DNA of 64,000 bases from assembly GCA_965218625.1 (NCBI GenBank), contig CBDCLG010000009.1, forward strand, positions 124,001-188,000, given 5' to 3'. Shown here one piece after another: positions 18,654 to 27,298 of this stretch (the stretch's first letter is position 1; each line of letters begins with the position of its first letter). The notes beneath the pieces were generated by a model that worked only from the letters and a program-made list of their open reading frames with translations, made no database searches and was not told the DNA's origin. The translations under genes and the position numbers were made by a program. This DNA comes from Bin5 sp965218625 (GTDB taxonomy: Bacteria; Chloroflexota; Anaerolineae; Caldilineales; Caldilineaceae).

Positions 18654-19232
18654 ATGATAGTCCTGCGGAGCCGTCTCCGGACAATCTTGCTTTTCCTTCT
18701 TCTGGCAACAGTAGCCTTTACCGGTTGTCGCCAACAAACCGAATCGATTCTTGCCAGCCATGCCGAGAGTGTAGTTGCAATGCTTGATATTGACATCGTG
18801 GAACAGCATCACTACTTCACAGTGGCCGGAATCGACGGTGATGTGCCCTCAAGCGAAATCGCCTCTACCTATCGGTTATCCAACGCCTCTGAAGAGGTTA
18901 AAGGCAGGCTCAGAGCGGTCTATCCTGCTGGCGAAACTTGGCTTGAATACTCAGAAGGAGAACTGATTGGAGAGGTTCCCATTGGTGGGGAGTCAGCCCA
19001 TGCTGAGTATGTAAAGGAAAGGATAGGAAGAAAGTTACTCTCGCGGAGTAGACCAGGCCTTACTGTTGATGAAGAGCATCCTCCAGAGATCGATCTGTTG
19101 CTGATCTGCCCTTGGTTCTGGACAGTGGACGAAGCCTATACTACACAGTATTCGGATGTCATAATTCTAACAAGGGAAGGAATATTGGTCATTGAAATCC
19201 ATGCATCAGCCTGGAGTCGATGTCATAGCTAG
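18654..19232 (+). CDS. Putative lipoprotein, function unknown
   Basis: A 192-residue protein. ATG 18654 is preferred because it directly precedes a lipoprotein signal (MIVLRSRLRTILLFLLLA ending in the lipobox AFTGC, Cys about 24). The mature part is hydrophilic, with YPAGETWLEYSEGELIGEVP near the middle and ICPWFWTVDEAYTTQYSDVI near the end. I recognise no domain. The codon pattern is less GC-rich than the flanking housekeeping genes, in keeping with the accessory character of 17.5-28 kb. It could be one of the orphan genes carried with the repeats. Confidence 0.5.
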   Translation: MIVLRSRLRTILLFLLLATVAFTGCRQQTESILASHAESVVAMLDIDIVEQHHYFTVAGIDGDVPSSEIASTYRLSNASEEVKGRLRAVYPAGETWLEYSEGELIGEVPIGGESAHAEYVKERIGRKLLSRSRPGLTVDEEHPPEIDLLLICPWFWTVDEAYTTQYSDVIILTREGILVIEIHASAWSRCHS

Positions 19233-19398
19233 TGATCTGGCCCCAAAAGGCCAACTGGCGAAAGCAGGTGAAGATAGGGGGAGCACATCACCTAGTACGT
19301 GAAAGTGCTGGTCTGTTGCCGCGAGACGAATCAGAGGCAGGCGGCAGCCCGCAAGTCCGAACCGCGCCGAAGACAGCTAGACATGGGAATGTTGCGCT

Positions 19399-19644
19399 GG
19401 CGGCTTTGATGGCCGGCAGGCTGTGTGTTGCGCGGGGTGTCTTGGCGACTAAGCCGTTAGCCTGGTGATTGCGGGCGCTTCGATTTTCGAGATTTGTCCA
19501 CGAATTAGCACGAATTGACAAAAAAAGGCCAGATAGTTCTCGGTATTTGGTTTCCAATTGCTTTGGCCGGTTGTTGGTAAAGACGGGGCAGACCGCCCGT
19601 TTCCGGTCAGATCCGAGGGCATACGCCTGGATGCACCATGTCTT
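19399..19644 (+). repeat. Diverged repeat R, copy 2
   Basis: Second copy of the repeat at 17510-17732: GGCGGCTTTGATGGCCGGC at the start, TTTGTCCACGAATTAGCACG in the middle and GCAGACCGCCCG to CTGGATGCACCATGTC at the end. It is too diverged for a recent duplication. Confidence 0.65.
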
Positions 19645-19903
19645 ACCCGCCTTGTGGTCTGAAGATTTGAGCCAGCCATATCTATCGGATTAGCTGACCA
19701 ATCGTCCTGTTTCTTCAGCTGTGTTCGCAAGGATTCCAGCTCATGGAATCGCGAAAGTGGCTACAGTTCCATGGTCAACGTACCCCTCTTTGACCTGCCA
19801 GCGTTTCTGTTCCATCATTCCCCTTAGCTCCTGATTCGGTCCAGGGATATACATTTCGCCCAATACGCTTCCTGCCATTCAGACAGGGGGAGCTGCGAGT
19901 ACA
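19645..19903 (+). other. Gap without a recognisable gene
   Basis: No frame here has start signals or family similarity. The same holds for 19233-19398, which is GC-rich and could form RNA structure but matches nothing I can name. Confidence 0.4.
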
Positions 19904-21193
19904 ATGTCCGAACGGTCCGACGGAATCCCCATTGTTGTCACAAAGAGAACCTCGCGCGCAGCCTTATTCTCAGTTGGATTCCTGTGGGTAACTTTGCTTC
20001 TACCTTTCTTGCTCAGTGGATGTATGGCCATCGAAAGGCCGAAAGGTCAAAGGGATATTGAATTCTTATCCGTGCTTAGCGAGCCGAGAGATCCCCTTGG
20101 CGAAATTCAATACGAACCTGGAAGCTGGATACGTTCAGCAGCCTTAGCGCATGTCAACGACTCGTTGATTGCGGTTGGCACTTGGGACAAAGACGTTTTC
20201 TTTGTTGACGTGACTGAACCGGCAGATCCTTCAATCGTAAGCGCCTTCAGGATACCTGGTCATAGCCCTACTACTGTATTCGTAATGGACAACCTCGTCT
20301 ACATGTCCAGTACCGCTGGCCTGACTGTTGCTGATATTCGCGACCCTTCGCAGCCAAAGAAGGTCGGTTATTGGGAAGATGGTGGCAAGATACTCGCAGC
20401 AGAGGACGGCCTTCTATTCCTTGTCCACCGAGATGGCTCTTTCGGTATCCCCAGGGGCATTCGAATCTGGGATGCGACGAGTCCGCCTTCCCTCACTCTT
20501 ACCCGCGTCTACTACACTCCACCCCAGAGCAAGTTTATCGGAAGAAGAAGTGTGTACCGGCATTGGGGTACGCCCACTCCTCGTCAACTCGAAACCGAAC
20601 AGGACATTCTTATCGGCTACCTGGGGACGGAAGACGCTAGACGGGTCTCTTGCAACCCAGGCATTTTGCGGGATGCCGACGTCGAAAACGGGTTGCTGTA
20701 TATTTCCGTGGGAGACACCGCCTGCCGAATTGGTGCAGAGAGTCGATTCTACGAAGGTATGCTTTGGATTGTGGATGTGAAGAATCCTGAGGAACCAGTT
20801 GCCCGAGGTCTTCTGGCGGTGGCCAGCGCTTATGACATTCAGGTCAGCGGGAACTACGCATACCTTGCCACAGGCGGAAATGGACTGAAGATCGTCGGTG
20901 TGTCTAATCCCGAAAAGCCAGCACTCGTCGGCGCACATGACACACCGTTTATAGCGAGTGTTGTAGCAGTGGAAGACGATATTGCCTATATAGGGGACTG
21001 GAATGGTCTTCAGGTTTTCGATGTTTCCAACCCGGAAGAACCATTGCGCATTGGGGAGCTGAAGAGATTCTACAATATCGATGACATCGTCGTCTCAAAC
21101 GGTGTGGTTTATCTGGCAGGTACCTATCAAGGGACGTCCGGTACCCTGTCCAAAAGGGGCATTCATGTCCTGCGACTGACTGTCCCGAAATGA
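19904..21193 (+). CDS. LVIVD-repeat beta-propeller lipoprotein
   Basis: A 429-residue protein with a lipoprotein signal: a hydrophobic stretch from about residue 20, then LLSGC with Cys near 40. The body is a chain of about 40-residue repeats of the LVIVD type, each with a strand ending like FVDVTEPADPSIV, TVADIRDPSQPKKVG, IVGVSNPEKPALVG or VFDVSNPEEPLRIG, with linkers such as NYAYLATGGNGL. Such repeats fold as beta-propellers on the cell surface. The function is unknown, with adhesion or ligand binding the usual guess. GGGGAG lies about 10 nt before the ATG. It is one of the few intact genes in the decayed region. Confidence 0.82.
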   Translation: MSERSDGIPIVVTKRTSRAALFSVGFLWVTLLLPFLLSGCMAIERPKGQRDIEFLSVLSEPRDPLGEIQYEPGSWIRSAALAHVNDSLIAVGTWDKDVFFVDVTEPADPSIVSAFRIPGHSPTTVFVMDNLVYMSSTAGLTVADIRDPSQPKKVGYWEDGGKILAAEDGLLFLVHRDGSFGIPRGIRIWDATSPPSLTLTRVYYTPPQSKFIGRRSVYRHWGTPTPRQLETEQDILIGYLGTEDARRVSCNPGILRDADVENGLLYISVGDTACRIGAESRFYEGMLWIVDVKNPEEPVARGLLAVASAYDIQVSGNYAYLATGGNGLKIVGVSNPEKPALVGAHDTPFIASVVAVEDDIAYIGDWNGLQVFDVSNPEEPLRIGELKRFYNIDDIVVSNGVVYLAGTYQGTSGTLSKRGIHVLRLTVPK

Positions 21194-21343
21194 CGTCCAA
21201 CGCCAGTGACAACAGGCTCGACGAAACCGGTAAGTATAATGGCGTCAACGGCGACGACAGCCGCGCGGACGGCGGCTTTTGGGGGGCGATGCAGGGGTTC
21301 TACGCGGTCGACGGCATCTGCACGCAGCAGCCCTAAGACGATT

Positions 21344-21475
21344 TCTCTGTTTGTCGAGCCGGGCGCGGGCGTGGACGGGACGGTCAACGCGCTGCGCCGC
21401 GCGTACGCGGGCAAATTCGAAATTCTGATCATTGCCAAGAGGGATGTAAGGATGAATGCGCTCGAGGTGTTCGAC
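21344..21475 (+). pseudogene. Displaced fragment of the FtsX-like permease gene (F1')
   Basis: The frame keeps FVEPGAGVDGTVNALRRAYA and VRMNALEVFD, matching permease codons at about 16970-17100 nearly base for base at both ends, with a diverged centre. It stops exactly at GTGTTCGAC, where the miniature element begins. It has no start codon and no neighbouring permease sequence, so it is a dead copy. The 21194-21343 stretch before it shows no gene. Confidence 0.85.
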
Positions 21476-21667
21476 AGGGCAATTGCATCTAAATCTGGAC
21501 GCCAAAATATCCCACAAAGGGCGCCCACAAGGGGTGCCCCTACCAATTGTCAATCGTTTCCGGCTGAAAAACCGATCTCCAAGAGGGCTGTTTTCGGCTG
21601 TTTTTTCGGAGTTTGGCTCGAATCAGGTAGTGGCGCGGGTCTTGGCCCAATTGGATGCAATCACCCT
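21476..21667 (+). mobile_element. Miniature inverted-repeat element, copy 2 (192 bp)
   Basis: Has the AGGGCAATTGCATCTAAA start and the TTGGATGCAATCACCCT end. It includes an internal segment (GGCTGAAAAACCGATCTCC to GAGGGCTG) that copies 1 and 4 lack. It abuts the permease fragment at 21475. No convincing target duplication is visible (7 of 12 flanking bases match). Confidence 0.8.
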
Positions 21668-21747
21668 GATGTATTTCCCATTCGTATCGTCAGTGGTCGC
21701 ATGGTGAAGTTAATGAAGTGGAACTCTGGACATAGAGAGGATACCGG

Positions 21748-23229
21748 ATGGCTGTGGCTGTCGTGATGTGCGCCGTGACGGCCGGTTTCGACCGATCGGG
21801 AAAAAGTCGCGAGTTAATGAATCAGGGCGCCACAAAGGGCGAAAGCGGCCTATACCAAGAGGCCATCGACGACTTTGATCAGGCTCTATTATTGGACCCC
21901 CAAAACGGGGATGCCTACTACAACCGGGGTCTTGCAAGAGCCAATCTGGGACAGGTCCAGGAGGCCATCGACGACTACAGTCAGGCCATCCGCCTGCTGC
22001 CCAACAACGCTTTGGCCTACCACAAACGGGCTCTTGCCCGCTATGAGCTCGGTCATTACCAGAAGGCAATCGCCGATTTTGGTCGCGCCATCGGGGTGCG
22101 CTTGGACGATGCGGGCGCGATCCCCCTGGTGCCCGACGATCCCAAAGCCTACCACGATCGGGGCCTTGCCTATAGTGCGCTCGGCCAATACCGGCAAGCC
22201 CTCGCCGACTTTGAACAGGTCGTCCGCCTGCAGCCCGATCAAGCATACGCCTACGTCAGCCGGGGCAGCGCCAAGAGCAATCTAGGTCAACACCAGGAGG
22301 CCATCGCCGACTATAGTCAGGCAATTGGCCTGCAACCCGGCGAAGGGGGCGCCTACTACAATCGCGGTCTGTCAAAGATCAACCTGGGTCAACACGAGGA
22401 GGCCGTCGCCGACCTTGATCAGGCCATCCGCCTGCAGGAAGGCAACGCAGACGCCTACTTCCACCGGGGTCTCGCCAAGGCCAAATCGGTTCAATACCAG
22501 CAGGCAATTGCTGACTATGATCTGGCTGTCCGTTTGCAGCCCGACCATGCGCGCGCCTACCACAATCGGGGTCTCGCCAAGGCCAAATCGGTTCAATACC
22601 AGCAGGCAATTGCTGACTATGATCTGGCTGTCCGTTTGCAGCCCGACCATGCGCGCGCCTACCACAATCGGGGTCTCGCCAAGGCCAACCTCGGTCGATT
22701 CCAGAACGCAATCGCTGACTTTGATCAGGTTCTTCGCCTGCAGCCGGATTACGCCAACAGTTACAGCGGTCGAAGTCTTGTCTGGGGCAAGTTGGGGCAA
22801 TTCCACAAGGCAATCGCCGATTCTGATCGGGCCATACAACTGGATCCTGGCAATGCCGACGCTTTCTTGAGTCGGGGGTTTGCCAGGTTTGAGTTCGGTC
22901 AATACCGCGAGGCCATCGCCGATTACGATCAGGTCGTCCATTTGCAGTCCAACAATGCTGTTGCCCACCTCAATCGAGGCCTAGCCAAAGTCCAAGTTGG
23001 CCTATACCAAGAAGCCATCGCCGATTTCAATCAGGTCGTTGATCTGGCTCCCGGCCAAGCCCTTGCCTACTTCAGTCGGGGTGTTGTCAATGTCAGACTA
23101 GGGCAGAGGCAAGAAGGAGTTATTGATTTTTCAACAGCTCTAACATTGGCTCAGGAGTCAGGCGACGGCGAACTGGCAGGTGAGGCGGAACGACGGATTC
23201 AGAGACTTGAGAGTGACAGTTGGGTCTAG
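21748..23229 (+). CDS. Tetratricopeptide-repeat protein
   Basis: A 493-residue protein made almost entirely of about 13 TPR units of 34 residues. Typical units read YNRGLARANLGQ-QEAIDDY and YFHRGLAKAKSVQYQQAIAD, from about residue 25 to 475, with one longer unit (VRLDDAGAIPLVPDDP). The N-terminus (MAVAVVMCAVTAGF) is a weak hydrophobic stretch, possibly a poor signal sequence. TPR arrays bind partner proteins; no catalytic domain is present and the partner is unknown. Two adjacent units are identical at the DNA level (22465-22668). Confidence 0.82.
   Translation: MAVAVVMCAVTAGFDRSGKSRELMNQGATKGESGLYQEAIDDFDQALLLDPQNGDAYYNRGLARANLGQVQEAIDDYSQAIRLLPNNALAYHKRALARYELGHYQKAIADFGRAIGVRLDDAGAIPLVPDDPKAYHDRGLAYSALGQYRQALADFEQVVRLQPDQAYAYVSRGSAKSNLGQHQEAIADYSQAIGLQPGEGGAYYNRGLSKINLGQHEEAVADLDQAIRLQEGNADAYFHRGLAKAKSVQYQQAIADYDLAVRLQPDHARAYHNRGLAKAKSVQYQQAIADYDLAVRLQPDHARAYHNRGLAKANLGRFQNAIADFDQVLRLQPDYANSYSGRSLVWGKLGQFHKAIADSDRAIQLDPGNADAFLSRGFARFEFGQYREAIADYDQVVHLQSNNAVAHLNRGLAKVQVGLYQEAIADFNQVVDLAPGQALAYFSRGVVNVRLGQRQEGVIDFSTALTLAQESGDGELAGEAERRIQRLESDSWV
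22465..22668 (+). repeat. Exact 102 bp tandem duplication inside the TPR gene
   Basis: 22465-22566 is repeated without mismatch at 22567-22668 and runs about 19 bp into the next unit before diverging. 102 bp equals one 34-residue TPR, so the frame is preserved. Neighbouring units differ at many bases, so this duplication is recent. Confidence 0.95.
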
Positions 23230-23267
23230 CGTTCCGATTGCCGGGTTGAAATTCATGAAGCGAGGTA

Positions 23268-23537
23268 GTGATCAACGAGACGATGGCGAACCGAATTGAC
23301 CCGGGGGCCGGCCGAAGGCTGGGGATTCTGACGGATGGGGGCGTGCAGAGCTTTGCCATTGCCGGCATCACCTATGACTTTGACGTGAATCCCACGGTGC
23401 TGAATGACGACGGCAGTTACCGGCGGCACTGAAACGACCGTCTCCCTGCTACGAATGCGCTGTTTGTTGCGCTGGGCCCCCTTTTAGGTGTGGGGATAGT
23501 GTTCCTATTCGTTCTTTCGGCAAGACAGGTGCCCTGA
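23268..23537 (+). pseudogene. Chimeric pseudogene: permease fragment (F2') fused to small-membrane-gene tail
   Basis: The frame reads VINETMANRIDPGAGRRLG, then FAIAGITYDFDVNPTVL, matching permease codons at about 16780-16975. It has an in-frame TGA where the parent has Trp (RRHW to RRH-stop). After NALFV it jumps, still in frame, into the end of the small membrane gene (GPLLGVGIVFLFVLSARQVP) and its stop at 23535-23537. It has no start codon. The junction shows that two separate segments were joined. Confidence 0.85.
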
Positions 23538-23667
23538 GCCAAGGACTGAGCCGCGAGGAGAAGGAGCATGTTGGAGCACTTCGTTTTCTGTTCAGAGCCG
23601 GCGGCATTCGTTCAAATGCACCCTGTTTTCCCAATTCGTGGTCTAACGAATGGGGCTAACCATATTT
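23477..23667 (+). repeat. Repeat D, copy 2
   Basis: Copy of 18135-18325, including AGACAGGTGCCCTGAGCCAAGG and GAGGAGAAGGAGCATGTT. It links the permease fragment to the paralogue of the small membrane gene that starts at 23676. Confidence 0.75.
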
Positions 23668-23675
23668 GAAGTGTG

Positions 23676-24032
23676 ATGCGATTTCTTATTCTCGGTGTTG
23701 TGTTCATTCTACTTGTCGCATTCGGCGTATATATATTTTAATCGGTGTTCCGCCCCGACAAGCTGATAGCAATGTATGCGAGGTTCTCTCAACGCTACCT
23801 GAAGAGTTATCGAAAGATGACGGATGAAGAGATCGACGCGATGGTTCTTTGGCCCAGGAATCTCTTACAAATCGAGCCGCTATCGCAATTCATAGAGATC
23901 GCTCCGAGAGAACCGGGCAGGTACAGACGTCTGATTCGAGTTTACAGAGTCCTCGGAATATTCATGTTCTTGATATGGGGCATGCTGGTGATGAGTGCGA
24001 TTTGCATCGGTTCGCAGTTACATCGTCTTTGA
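23676..24032 (+). pseudogene. Paralogue of the 17836 membrane protein with an in-frame stop
   Basis: From ATG 23676 the frame encodes a hydrophobic helix (MRFLILGVVFILLVAFGVY), then TAA at 23739-23741, then continues SVFRPDKLIAMYARF, KMTDEEIDAM and FIEIAPREPGRYRRL to a second helix. It aligns end to end with the 119-residue protein at 17836. A shorter product could start at GTG 23745 (95 residues) but would lack the first helix. A pseudogene is the simplest reading. Confidence 0.65.
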
Positions 24033-24084
24033 AAGGTAAGCGTTGTTTTCGAGTATCCATTTCCCCCTACTCTGGCTGCCGTTG

Positions 24085-24460
24085 TCAACCCCCTCTAGCG
24101 ATACCAGGCCATTCGACGCGGTTGACCGCATTGGCAATGCCGATCGATTCGACTACGACGCCAACGGCAACATGACCGTGCGCAACAAGGGGCTCGCCGC
24201 CCAGCAGGTGCTCGTCTGGGACGATGAGAACCGGCTGTCGCAGGTCCAGGACAACCAGGGAAAACCTGGTGGAGCAGTACTGGAACGACGTTGACGGCGC
24301 AAGCGTCAAGAAGGTCAGCAGCACGGCCGCGACCTACAGCTTCTTCGTCCACTGGGAGGAGGAGGTGATGTGCGACGTAACGACGGCGATCAGTTACGAC
24401 AGCTTCGGTGGGCTGCGCATAGCGGTTCCCTATCCTGTACGAATCTCCCGGTCGAAAACC
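24085..24460 (+). pseudogene. Rhs/YD-repeat gene remnant, upstream part
   Basis: Contains the YD-repeat text RFDYDANGNMTVRN and VWDDENRLSQVQDNQG. A frameshift near 24260 is followed, one frame over, by NLVEQYWNDVDGASVKKVSS, TYSFFVHWEEEV and SYDSFGGLRIAV. These are the successive blocks of an Rhs core approaching its C-terminal end. Start, stop and frame are lost. Rhs proteins are large surface or secreted toxin-delivery shells; only a scar remains here. Confidence 0.8.
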
Positions 24461-24518
24461 CTGGCGATACCAATCCTTGCAGATGCCCGGCGAGAAGGAT
24501 GACCTTCAGGAGCCGGCG

Positions 24519-25208
24519 ATGATACGGAATCTCCTCCAGTTGTTGTACGGACGGCGCCGATGCGCCGTGATTTTCTGTCTGGCTGTTGCCGGTCCCGTTG
24601 CAGTCGGTCTGGTTGCTGTAGCCATCTGGATTGCAATCGTTATAATCAGGACCTCATCCGATGAGACGCGATTGCAGGTTGCGGCCGGCCTGATAGACTG
24701 TTCGGTGGGCAAGGCGGACCTGCCCGTGGGATGGGAGATTAGTTCGATTAGTCCCCACTACGATACTTACGATTTACCCGGCCCGGCTCTGGGCGGCATC
24801 TGAATCGGGATGCGCCCAGTCGGGTCCCAATTTCACGCGGTCGCCAGCCATCAACTCTTTCTTTACAGGACGCACAGAAGGGCCAAAGTTCAGTTTAAGC
24901 GCTTTCCGCTTGGTTCCAGGGTAAGCTGGTACGGTTCCTGGCAGCCACTGGACCTGACAGAGGTCGCTCTTTCCGCCGATGAACACCGTGTTGCGTGTGC
25001 TGACCATCTGCACGCAGCAGGGCCTGGCGCAGGCAACAAACGGTGCGCAGTCAAGGCCCAGTATGGTAGATTCCTCACTGCATTCGACACGAATGTTTCA
25101 TCCAAGGCGATGTCAATGGAGGAGATGATTCGAGTGTTGCAGGCGATTGATGTACATATGCTCCAGTGCATCGAATCCTTCTCCGACTCTTCGTGGGAAG
25201 AATCGTGA
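24519..25208 (+). pseudogene. Membrane-anchored hypothetical gene with an in-frame TGA
   Basis: ATG 24519 has AGGAG 6 nt upstream and starts a protein with a strong hydrophobic segment (about residues 16-42). The frame reaches DLPGPALGGI, then TGA (24801-24803), and continues in the same frame as IGMRPVGSQFHAVASHQLFL to 25208, 230 codons in all. The join across the stop reads naturally, so one nonsense change probably split a gene of about 229 residues. The family is not recognised. It lies between the two Rhs scars. Confidence 0.5.
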
Positions 25209-25292
25209 AGTAGCAACTTTGGTTGGGCTCACACATTGGGCGAGGGGCACTGGCGCGTTTTGCTCGCTGTCAAATGAAAGCCATTGACAGTC

Positions 25293-25484
25293 AGGGCAAT
25301 CCCATCTAAATCTGGAAGCCAAAATAACCCACAAAGGGTACCCACAAGGGGTGCCCCTACCAATTGTCAATCGTTTCCGGCTGAAAAATCGATCTTCAAG
25401 AGGGCTGTTTTCGGCTGTTTTTTCGGAGGTGGGCTCGAATCAAGTAGTGGTGCGGGTCTCGGCCCAATTAGATGCAATCGCCCT
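25293..25484 (+). mobile_element. Miniature inverted-repeat element, copy 3 (192 bp)
   Basis: AGGGCAATCCCATCTAAATC at the left and TTAGATGCAATCGCCCT at the right, with the same internal segment as copy 2. The flanks carry an 11 bp direct repeat CATTGACAGTC (25282-25292 and 25486-25496), a clear target duplication. The right flank lies just upstream of the downstream Rhs scar. Confidence 0.88.
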
Positions 25485-25504
25485 GCATTGACAGTCCGTT
25501 CCGC

Positions 25505-25816
25505 TCCTTAGCAGCTGAATTTCCGCCGCAACACGCCTGTGTCGGTCTGCGCTTCTTGGTAAAGCGCGGCAGCGACCTCTTCCGTCTGCACGTCGACTAC
25601 CTGGGAAGCACCTTGCTGACCACAGACCGAGCCGGGGCTGCGACTGCCAGACGCGTCCACTGCGGCTACTGCGCAATGCGCGTCGCGACGGGCGATCTCC
25701 GGACCGACTGCGCCTTCACCGGCCTGCAGTCCGACACCGGCGGGCTGATGTACTGCAACGCACGCTCCTACGCGCAACAATATCAGGGGGCACACGAGGC
25801 CTCAATGGACTCATAG
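25505..25816 (+). pseudogene. Rhs core remnant, downstream part
   Basis: The frame reads HVDYLGSTLLTTDRAGAATA, then FTGLQSDTGGLMYCNARSYA, the signature of the conserved C-terminal end of Rhs cores (HLGST-LTTD ... FTGQ-D ... GLMYYNARYYDP). Key residues are eroded, and no toxin tip is recognisable before the stop at 25814-25816. Confidence 0.82.
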
Positions 25817-25849
25817 AGACCCATGTTGAAGGACACTCTGCTGCATATA

Positions 25850-26256
25850 TGAGGCTAGACGACATACAGATCGACTTTGACCAAGTGTTTTCACACCTAG
25901 GCCCTCTTTGGGAGTCGTAGGCCCTGAATACCTCGACAAAGTGTACTTTGCCGACCCATACCAGACTGCGTTGCCGAAGTTGGACCTGAGGCGATTTCAG
26001 ATGAAAGAAACAGTCGTAGACATTCACGACGGACGGTTCGAAAGCATAACTGCCGGGGATTTCGATAGCCTTGCTGTTGAGAATGCTGACGAGCTTGAAG
26101 CGGCAGATGGAGACTTTGAATTTGATGTGGGAGGAACCGCTACGCAATGCGATTTCATTGCGACGCTGTATCCCGATTGAACAGGTGATCAATCTGGTAG
26201 GACACTTCTATATGCATGGTGAGTTCCCCGAGGGAACTGAACGGGAAGAGGACTAA
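25850..26256 (+). pseudogene. Small hypothetical gene, probably frameshifted
   Basis: Three short frames abut: MRLDDIQIDFDQVFSHLGPL from ATG 25850; GPEYLDKVYFADPYQTALPK to CDFIATLYPD from about 25908; and PIEQVINLVGHFYMHGEFPE to 26256. Two single-base shifts would join them into one acidic protein of about 130 residues. I do not recognise it. Its place directly after the Rhs core end is where immunity genes usually sit, but no family match supports that. Confidence 0.3.
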
Positions 26257-26491
26257 CAGCTCGACAAATTCGCATGTTGCCCTTGAGAATGGTTCAGCCC
26301 CTGATCTTGTACCCTAAGACTGGCTCACGGGCTTACTGCCCGATGGAGACATTCTTGTAAGGGCAGTACTGAACCTCCAAGCGCATATGTCTCGGTTGCG
26401 AGAGAGTTCTCAAATACGGCTAAGTAATCTGCCAGCGGACCAATCCTCAGGTTTCGCCCTTGGGCAAAGTAATGGCAATTGAAGTACGCCG

Positions 26492-26519
26492 TTGAGACCT
26501 GTATAAGGCATGGTATAGT
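26492..26519 (+). promoter_or_regulatory. Probable promoter
   Basis: TTGAGA (26492-26497), 16 bp, TATAGT (26514-26519), preceded by TGG. Both boxes match consensus at five of six positions. It points at the hypothetical gene starting 26537 or 26594. The 26257-26491 stretch shows no gene. Confidence 0.55.
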
Positions 26520-26593
26520 TTCAAGGGTAACGGTGAATGCCTGGCCCGAGGCCGAACGCAGATACTCGATGTCAGAGAGTTGGACTACATCCC

Positions 26594-27052
26594 ATGGAAG
26601 ATGATGTCACGGAAACAATAATTGATGTGTTTTCATATTCCGAAGAGGAGCAGGAGGACTTCCCATATCTCAAGGATTACATGAGGAAGATAACGCCTGT
26701 TCGCACGCAAGTTTTGGCGACAGAAGAAGGTAGAAGACGATACATGCTCGCTGGGTTGTACCTGACTTATCGCATGTGTCTCTATTGGGATAGAGTCATG
26801 TCAACGAGTTCGACGCAGGATTCAACTTACCCATATTACTATTGTGACTTCCGATTGTCGACATACAAGCAACTCTCAGGCCAAGAAATCGAGTCCAATT
26901 GTGCCTATCTGTCTGCTCTGGGCCTGCTGCCCCTGTGGAAATGCGTTTTCTGGTTTGCTCTTTTCTACCCTGACGTATTCTTGGTAAGGTTTGTCAAAGA
27001 AGCATTGCCTCTTTGGCAAAGATGGATCCCTTACCGACGGCATGGCATCTGA
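26594..27052 (+). CDS. Hypothetical protein
   Basis: A 152-residue frame beginning MEDDVTETIIDVFSYSEEEQ, with an acidic N-terminus and an aromatic-rich centre (YMLAGLYLTYRMCLYWDRVM and TYPYYYCDF). The hydrophobic C-terminal part (LLPLWKCVFWFALFYPDVFL) could be a membrane or buried helix. An earlier in-frame ATG at 26537 is possible, but its 19 extra residues look like leader sequence. A decent promoter lies at 26492-26519, so the gene may be alive. No family recognised. The gap 27053-27298 shows nothing. Confidence 0.45.
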   Translation: MEDDVTETIIDVFSYSEEEQEDFPYLKDYMRKITPVRTQVLATEEGRRRYMLAGLYLTYRMCLYWDRVMSTSSTQDSTYPYYYCDFRLSTYKQLSGQEIESNCAYLSALGLLPLWKCVFWFALFYPDVFLVRFVKEALPLWQRWIPYRRHGI

Positions 27053-27298
27053 ACATTCTTGACCGTCGTGCTGCCCCTCCATGGGATTGGTGAATTGCTC
27101 CAATTAACCTTAGCTTGCGGTCCAGTTTTTGGGGCCAAGCTCAGTTTTGAAGAGACTAGGACAAGCCGATCTGAAGCAGGAACCAGCCAGGCACATGTTC
27201 GATCTTTATGAGAATCAGAGTCGTCTTGACCTTTTCCCAGGCGCAAACACTCGATAGCCAACTGAGATCTGCGACTTAATGGAAGGACTCAGTTCGCC

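Noticed and set aside
19233..19398. Group II intron or other structured RNA
   Set aside because: The stretch is GC-rich and looks structured, but I could not identify domain V/VI or any named RNA family.
22465..22668. CRISPR-like or minisatellite array
   Set aside because: The repeat is a coding TPR unit in frame, has no spacers and only two identical copies.
23676..25208. Stop-codon recoding or selenocysteine insertion
   Set aside because: The in-frame stops are a mix of TAA and TGA in a decayed region, and no SECIS-like element was seen after the TGA codons.
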